Assembly: GCA_928212115.1 (NCBI GenBank)
Contig: CAKMRJ010005745.1
Location: 101,237,599 to 101,301,598 of the forward strand
Length of the DNA stretch: 64,000 nt
Direction: 5' to 3'
From: Lactuca virosa
Taxonomy: Eukaryota; Streptophyta; Magnoliopsida; Asterales; Asteraceae
Below the pieces are notes generated by a model that was not told the DNA's origin, did not search any database, and was given only the letters and a program-made list of their open reading frames with translations. Positions 58,776 through 64,000 of this stretch are shown piece after piece (the first letter of the stretch is position 1; each line of letters starts with the position of its first letter). The position numbers were made by a program, and so were the translations under genes.

Positions 58776-59286
58776 ACAAGTGTTTTTAAACCTTCTTTAA
58801 GACATGTCACTCAAGTTACAATCTTGGAGTATGACTCTAAGAATTGTTTTTGGAACGAAGTATGACTCATCTTCTTGATTTAACCACTTCAACAATTCAT
58901 AACTCCTCTTCTTAGCTACCAGAATGCACTTAGAGGATGAATTGTGATAAGGTCTCTTAATCATTAAGATGATTATATAACATGATACTCAAGTACTCTA
59001 CCATCTTTTCAGATTTGAGAAACTTTTATCCTTTCTGCCTAATTTGATTCTTCTCATTCGTTCCGCCATACACTGAAATTTTTTCCAATGCTTCAGAATT
59101 ATACTTAAGCCTGTAAGTATAACCATATTTACTAAACTTTAGAAAATCATGACGAATAGTCTTATCGATCTTTTGTGGTGGACTTAATCAGTGCACAAGA
59201 ATGTGTACTCGATCCCTTAGTCCGTTACTTGACTCACACATCCATGTGAACAAGTAGTTAGTCTTAATTTTTCCAATGCTTGAAGG

Positions 59287-59357
59287 TTCTCATTCATCAT
59301 GCTCTACAAATTGCATGATTCCAAGTTTCGGTCCAATTGAAACTTGGGTGATGAGAA
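59287..59357 (-). repeat. E5 three-way-junction-like structure
   Basis: An outer stem TTCTCAT/ATGAGAA (59287-59293, 59351-59357) encloses two hairpins: ATCATGC/GCATGAT (59296-59302, 59313-59319) and CCAAGTTTC/GAAACTTGG (59321-59329, 59339-59347). All stems are perfect. Confidence 0.65.
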
Positions 59358-59777
59358 TCTTTCCTTATTTGGTAAATTTAGACACTACCACAAATGAAAG
59401 AATCAAATTCATATTTCCACTCTTGCTCTTAATGGAATCTTATAAGCAACACAGTTTTTCACAAATGCCATTGTAAGGATATTTTAAAATAAATAAAATC
59501 AAAAGATTTACCTTTTATTTTAAAACTTTGCGGAAAAACTCATCCTTACAATCCATATGAAAACTTGTTGTTATCTATTCCTAAGCAAAATATCATAACT
59601 CCTAAGAAGTAGCTCAAGAATCCGATCTTCAAACTATGTGATAGAAATCCATCTACGCGATCAGATTCAGCATATTCTTTCTTTAAGTTTCTTCACTTTT
59701 TCTTTGATTCTTAAAACATCACCATGTGACCCAGTCACATCATGTATCAAGAATCTCATAATAGAAACTTAGCAGAG

Positions 59778-60017
59778 TTAGATAGTGGACTTTACCTGAA
59801 GTAGAGTCAAACTTATTGACTTTAACATCCTTAGGTAAATTTGGCAGCTTCGCAACCAATGCCCCTTTCTTTGGCAATGGACCATTGATAATGGGACTAT
59901 CTCAGACTTAGCCTCTCTCTTTACCATTTGGTCAACCAAGTTGACTATGGCCGATCCCTTTCCATTGGGAAGAGAGAGCTTTACTGGATATCCAATGTCA
60001 TCATTGTCAATGTCCAT
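59778..60017 (-). pseudogene. E5 gag trace with degenerate copia zinc knuckle
   Basis: The minus-strand frame contains LSLPNGKGSAIVNLVDQMV and then HCQRKGHWLRSCQIYL. The latter has the G-H-W-x2-x-C spacing and following YL of copia gag knuckles (normally C-X2-C-X4-H-X4-C), but the first Cys is replaced. Downstream, another frame can be read for a few codons before breaking. The capsid part upstream is not identifiable. It supports copia ancestry for E5; no function is expected. Confidence 0.55.
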
Positions 60018-60448
60018 AAAGTTTTAGGAAGTTGATCTTAGCAAATAGATAAGATCATTAAGGGTCTTGTCATAGTCTGTTTCATAGGAGTCCCAAAGGA
60101 ACTCACTATGTGACTTAGAAAGTGATTGATCATCAGCTTCCTCTAGACTTTGACACCCAACTCTCCCGGTTTGTCAATATGTGACTACATCTCCAAGATG
60201 TGATCACACATAGACCTTTGCTTGCCAATAGGGCTTGAGTGACCTTAAACTTTTCAGGAACTTGTGGGTTAGGGAGAATAATTGGAGGAGGTGAAAGAAG
60301 TATGATTTCCATGGGACATCATCTTCATTTAGGAAAACTTGTTTCAAGAGATTTGGGAAGATCATCTTTTGGGAGATATTCAAGATAGTTGATTTAAAGT
60401 CCTTAATATAACACCCAATATGAAATATTAAGGCTAGGACCCAACAAC

Positions 60449-60495
60449 CTATTTATAACTGGAAGAGGGATGCCGTAATCCAAGTTATAAAATAG
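60449..60495 (-). repeat. E5 stem-loop, loop GGGATGCCG, copy 3
   Basis: Arms TTATAACT (60453-60460) and AGTTATAA (60483-60490) are extended by GG/CC inside and by CTATT/AATAG outside, around AAGAGGGATGCCGTAAT. Confidence 0.75.
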
Positions 60496-60640
60496 TTGAA
60501 GGTAGGTAAATGATGATTTACCAATTTCCACCATGAAAAACGAAATATAATTAAGTTTTAATTGGATTTGAAACTCCTAGATCTTTTGAGATACATTGAA
60601 CTTTCAATGGCATGTTTGAATCTCGATTGTGCCCTCTCAA

Positions 60641-60671
60641 GTTTGTGATTGGGATGCCGAGGATCACAAAC
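60641..60671 (-). repeat. E5 stem-loop, loop GGGATGCCG, copy 4
   Basis: Arms GTTTGTGAT (60641-60649) and ATCACAAAC (60663-60671), perfect over 9 bp, around TGGGATGCCGAGG. The arms share no sequence with those of copies 1-3. Confidence 0.75.
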
Positions 60672-60723
60672 AAGGTGTGAATAACCATGCAAATTGACTT
60701 GGTACCCTTAACTTTATCACCTA

Positions 60724-60839
60724 ATCGATGTGCCGGTTAACCACACACGCTCCACCGATCTATAATAGAGTCAAGTTACCCTTTGCCACTCTTACTAGTC
60801 CTTATTAGTGTGCCGGTTAACCACACACGCTCCACTAAT
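60724..60839 (-). repeat. E5 stem-loops, loop GGTTAACCACACACGCTC, copies 2 and 3
   Basis: Copy 2: ATCGATG (60724-60730) with CACCGAT (60753-60759); the one non-pair is A/C on the plus strand, which is a G-U wobble in minus-strand RNA. Copy 3: ATTAGTG (60804-60810) with CACTAAT (60833-60839). Loop sequence is the same as at 58140-58161. Confidence 0.75.
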
Positions 60840-60960
60840 GACTTGGTAAGGTACAAAGTGTAATTTCATGGGTTAGCACCTTTTCACATTTTCCTAAGTA
60901 ACTAAGATTGGGAATGTACAAGTGTTTAGTTACTTAGTATTTATCATTAATACTTTTAAT

Positions 60961-61140
60961 TAAGGGAGATTTCTAGTCCTTGTCCTACCCGTTCAGCTAA
61001 CGACCCTCCACCAGTCAAGGAAGCGGTGGGTGAGAGTGGACACCCATTAAACTGCCATTTTATAGGCAGTAACCTTATACCCCCCTTATAGACCGGCTTC
61101 GTGAATGAGGCCTACTAACGGTAAGACTGAATTTCTCTTA
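60961..61140 (-). other. E5 compact structured block
   Basis: Contains CCACC/GGTGG (61008-61029), GGGTG/CACCC and ACTGCC/GGCAGT in quick succession in GC-rich sequence unlike its AT-rich neighbours. The compositional contrast suggests a conserved element of the leader. Confidence 0.5.
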
Positions 61141-61254
61141 TACATATATATATTATTAACTTATAATATTATAAAGTATAAGGGTTGAATTTTAACTTTT
61201 AAAATTCTAAGGGCTTAACTTGGAATTAAAGTATTCATAAGAGAAAACTTTTCA

Positions 61255-61590
61255 AATTCCAAAACTTGATGGCAAGTTTTGAAATTATTCAAAACTAATT
61301 AATTCCATAACTTATGTGTTTAAATTAGTTTTAATTAAAAAAAAAAAAACTTCAAGTTCCATAACTTGAGGACAAGTTATGGAAGACTTTAAACTAATAA
61401 AAGAATGTAACGTTTCTTTATTTTTGTAACTTATGGAATTAATTAAGGTTACACATTTTATTACTTAATGAAGTGACTCTTGAACCTCCATAACTTGAGG
61501 ACAAGACTCTTCATTTTTGTAACCATTGCCAACTTTTATGAGTTATATGAAACTTAAATGTGACTTTTTATATAACTTGAGGACAAGTTA
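61255..61590 (-). repeat. E5 ACTTG-AGGA-CAAGT hairpin series
   Basis: AATTCCAAAACTTG/CAAGTTTTGAAATT with loop ATGG (61255-61286, one wobble), TTCCATAACTTG/CAAGTTATGGAA with loop AGGA (61357-61384, perfect 12 bp), a partial copy at 61489-61505, and TAACTTG/CAAGTTA with loop AGGA (61573-61590). Confidence 0.72.
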
Positions 61591-61890
61591 CAAAAACACA
61601 TTTTAGAATCAACTCTTAGATTAAAATGGATTGAAAACATATAATCAATTAACTTTTCTATTAATCTAAGCAACTCATAAGAACAAGATAATTCAAATCA
61701 AACTTTTTCATGTAATTAGCCTAATCACTAAACTAATACAAAACATGAATCTATTGACAATTATCTTTGAAATTGGATTAGTATGAACATTACCACATCA
61801 AAAACAAGTTTATAAGTTCAAAAACATCTTAGGGTAATGTTTCTAGTCCATTTCTAGCCAAAAAAACTCGAAAATATGCTGTCTGGGGCT

Positions 61891-61980
61891 CCTACTCGTC
61901 GAGTGTATCAACCTACTCGCCGAGTAGGATGATTTTCTTCATGGACTCGGCGAGTTCATCAGTGGACTCGGCGAGTCCAG
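61891..61980 (-). repeat. E5 CTCGGCGAGT palindrome cluster near PBS
   Basis: Four variants (CTCGTCGAGT, CTCGCCGAGT, CTCGGCGAGT twice) within 90 bp, each near-palindromic, in the leader next to the PBS. GC-rich against the AT-rich surroundings. Confidence 0.7.
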
Positions 61981-62056
61981 TGCCCAGAATGCCCGAAATT
62001 CGACTTTTTCAGCATTTTTCAGCAATTTGCATCAAGTATAATTGAAAACAGGCCTA

Positions 62057-62069
62057 GGCTCTGATACCA
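62057..62069 (-). other. E5 primer-binding site (tRNA-iMet)
   Basis: The minus strand reads TGGTATCAGAGCC one base after the right LTR, which is therefore the 5' LTR. Confidence 0.92.
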
Positions 62070-62070
62070 C

Positions 62071-62846
62071 TGTTGGGTTTTGAGCATTCTAACACTCCTA
62101 AGTGTACATGCAACCCTAAATACCTTGGATCTATGTTTTCTCTATTATACATGCAAATATGATTATCCAAGGTATTATCCTAACTAGCATACCAAAACAT
62201 TGATACTAGGATAATAAAATAGATAGAATACATACCTTGTTGTTGTTGCTTGACTCCATGAAGCTTGAGAGCCTAGTACCCCAAGTGTGACACCTCAAAT
62301 GGTTCACACAACATCATGAACTCTTGGAATAACCATGAGAAGAAGACATACATGTTCAAATCGGCTAGCCCTCAAAATATGTATCACTAGTGCCAATTTC
62401 TTGAACTAAAGGGGTTCTTATATAGTGTGGCTATTAGGTTTACACCATGTAACTCATGACTTTACCCATTCCTTATGCTCCATGGGTTTTAACCTCCATG
62501 GAGTATCCATGGATCACCACATGGGTTAAACCCAACATAAAGGAATCTTGGATCATAAGCCCACATATATAAGAATGAATGATTTACACAATCAATCCCC
62601 ATATATTTAATTAATCTCTTTTTGATCACTAAATTAAGTCCAAATTAATTCTTGATCAATAATAATTAAATAACATGATTTCATATTAATATATTAGAAC
62701 TTATAATATATTAATATGTCACAAAATGTCTTTTCCTCATAAACGGTCTATCCAAATGTTCCGATTCCATGCAACCCAAATGGACCATGCCAAGTCGGGT
62801 CAAGTACATACCAATTATAGTTATGGACTTAGACACTAATCCAACA
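62071..62846 (-). repeat. E5 5' LTR (right)
   Basis: 776 bp, same ends and length as 55164-55939. Confidence 0.94.
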
Positions 62847-62851
62847 GTAAC
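62847..62851. other. Target-site duplication of E5, right copy (GTAAC)
   Basis: Matches 55159-55163 exactly. Confidence 0.9.
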
Positions 62852-64000
62852 AAGGTAGGAGTAAGTGAATCGGAAAGGCATAAAATGGGAGTCGGTCCTA
62901 CTAATTTATCTTCATACTGGAGAGGTGCACTCTCCGTTTTTGAAAAGATTTGAGGGAAGTTCGGAACGAAGATCACGGAAGAAAAGGCTCATGAAAACTT
63001 ATGGCTAAAAAACTCTCAATCGAGATTTCGAGATCCGATCTATTCGTATTACTTGCGACGGGTAAGACGATTTGCCTAGCACATAGTGTGAGTAGTGTAA
63101 TCACTAACTCACTAAATTGTATTATTTTATTGATTTATTAGCGTGACGATAAAGAGGAAAAAACACTTCTCGGGTTCCATGTATTGGCTCCCTCTGTCCA
63201 CCTCTTATTCCTGACTGGAATCGGCGTTGGTTTTCTTCGGGTATTTACCTAGGGATCTCTTTTCCTGTAGACATATCGAATTTCTACTCCGTCTTACTTC
63301 CGATTCTGACTATGAGTGTTATCACTTCATGATGGATGACTGGAATCTCGGAAGTTCAGGTGGATTTCCCACTGCTGTCCCTAAAAGGTATAGGCACATG
63401 GTGGTTTCAACAGTCTCCTCCTGGTTCATTTATTTCCTAATTGGAAATCTTTTCAATGAACTTCTTCCGGGTCGGTATCGACTCTTCTGCCGATCACTGG
63501 AGTGGATAAGGTTCTCTAAAGGGTTCGTGCGAGAATGGAAATGTCTAAATAATCCTAAGAGATTATTAAACATTTCACTGGGTGATCCATATCGAGTCCT
63601 GCTACGATTTTACAGCGTACACAATCATATATAACTTAGATCTGATAGGCCTTCGAATATGTGATACTACTCTAAATCCACATCCAAACAGGGAAAAGGA
63701 AGTAGAGCGAAACCACACATTCTCGAACTATGAGATCCTTACTATATATAACCTTGGGAGTATACACTCTGTAATGATAGGTCTATCAATAAGGATCTCT
63801 TTAGTTTTCACGCAAGGTTATTTATGGTTCCTAAAATACCCCTATGGTATTTTAATTACATGTTTGATTCTTTTAACTTCTGAACATACTTCTGTGTTTA
63901 TTGTAAATCTTTTAGTATCATAAAATACTCTTATAGTATTTTAAACTTTATGTTTGGCTCTAGAATTCCTATTTGGTAAGTTTCAAACTTGTTGAAACAC
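62852..64000 (-). other. E4 leader side, decayed
   Basis: Continues E4 beyond E5. A minus-strand leader motif is at about 63655-63770 (CCCTGTTTGGATGTGG, then ATATTCGAAGGCCTATC, and an ATATATA block). The region where the MAGFHP-type ORF would lie (about 62900-63600) shows no clear match; open frames here, including a plus-strand one at 63227-63634, are not recognisable as proteins. Confidence 0.5.

Larger units (their letters stand above)
55951..62056 (-). other. E5 interior: non-coding, rich in inverted repeats
   Basis: No frame above about 90 codons has recognisable content except the gag trace. Inverted repeats occur throughout. Besides the groups listed separately: TGGCAG/CTGCCA (58394-58414), AGGTT/AACCT inside ACACGA/TCGTGT (58504-58541), CTCTTG/CAAGAG (58626-58646), ATGTGAC/GTCACAT (59723-59739), ACTGCC/GGCAGT (61050-61069). 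Confidence 0.7.
55164..62846 (-). mobile_element. E5: copia-type element with a large non-coding, structured interior
   Basis: 7683 bp: two 776-bp LTRs, iMet PBS beside the right LTR and PPT beside the left LTR (so minus orientation), and GTAAC duplications. The interior of 6131 bp has only a decayed gag zinc-knuckle trace and no RT or integrase that I can find. This fits a LARD-like non-autonomous element. Confidence 0.9.
40387..64000 (-). mobile_element. E4: decayed Tekay-like element, minus strand, interrupted by E3 and E5
   Basis: Read on the minus strand from the right: leader motif, gag head and knuckles (55008-54379), leader-type motif, pol remnants, PPT (42091-42077) and 3' LTR start (42076) running to 40387. 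E3 splits it at 44634/54160 and E5 at 55163/62852, and the flanks join up once each insert and one target copy are left out. The 5' LTR would lie beyond the window. Confidence 0.8.

Noticed and set aside
61331..61350. A-rich run as a possible SINE or LINE tail
   Set aside because: It is about 16 A within E5 non-coding sequence, with no element head or target duplication around it.
63227..63634. 135-codon plus-strand open frame near the right edge
   Set aside because: Opposite to the E4 orientation, no recognisable motif, and no counterpart in related elements here.

Overview
This is a plant nuclear window made almost entirely of nested LTR retrotransposons. The iMet primer-binding sites, the Ty3 chromoviruses of Tekay/Del type, an Athila-like element and two Ty1/copia elements show a flowering plant. 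Composite-family (Asteraceae), perhaps lettuce-like, is my guess from the style of the repeats (CTCGGCGAGT palindromes, GTTTACGGCCGTAAAC palindromes); it was not checked. No ordinary host locus is visible. The one host-type gene lies inside a retrotransposon.

Layout. E1 (1-11406, +) is a Tekay-like element whose 5' LTR is cut by the window edge. Its gag and pol are recognisable but broken. It sits inside an Athila-like pol (11407-15618, +). A copia element follows (15619 to about 20890, +), with LTR, PBS, gag, protease and integrase but no reverse transcriptase or 3' LTR. It is fused to E2 (about 20886-40386, +), a tandem array of a defective Tekay-like element: internal tail, LTR A, internal A, LTR B, internal B, LTR C. 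E2 abuts E4 (40387 to beyond 64000, -), a decayed Tekay-like element on the other strand. E4 is interrupted twice by complete elements with 5-bp target duplications: E3 (44635-54154, +, CAACG) and E5 (55164-62846, copia-type, -, GTAAC).

Main points. E3 has lost nearly all of gag-pol and instead carries, in antisense, a complete three-exon gene for an RKD-like RWP-RK protein (48996-50081, 229 residues, both introns GT-AG, no frameshift). The arginine of the RWPxRK signature is glycine in this copy. E5 has intact LTRs but almost no coding sequence. Its 6.1-kb interior is dense with inverted repeats, several of which keep the same loop while the arms change together, as expected of conserved RNA structure. 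E2 is a three-LTR array whose identical lesions suggest amplification as a non-autonomous unit. The Tekay-like families share an extra reading frame upstream of gag, a possible intron inside the LTR, palindrome clusters in the LTR, and a recurring leader motif.

How the parts relate. E1 keeps a nearly intact integrase and chromodomain, but no element here encodes a full set of enzymes. E2, E3 and E5 keep the cis signals (LTR, PBS, PPT) and would need proteins from elsewhere. Order of events by nesting: Athila and E4 are oldest; E1, copia and E2 came later; E3 and E5, with near-identical LTRs, are youngest. All similarities were judged by eye.
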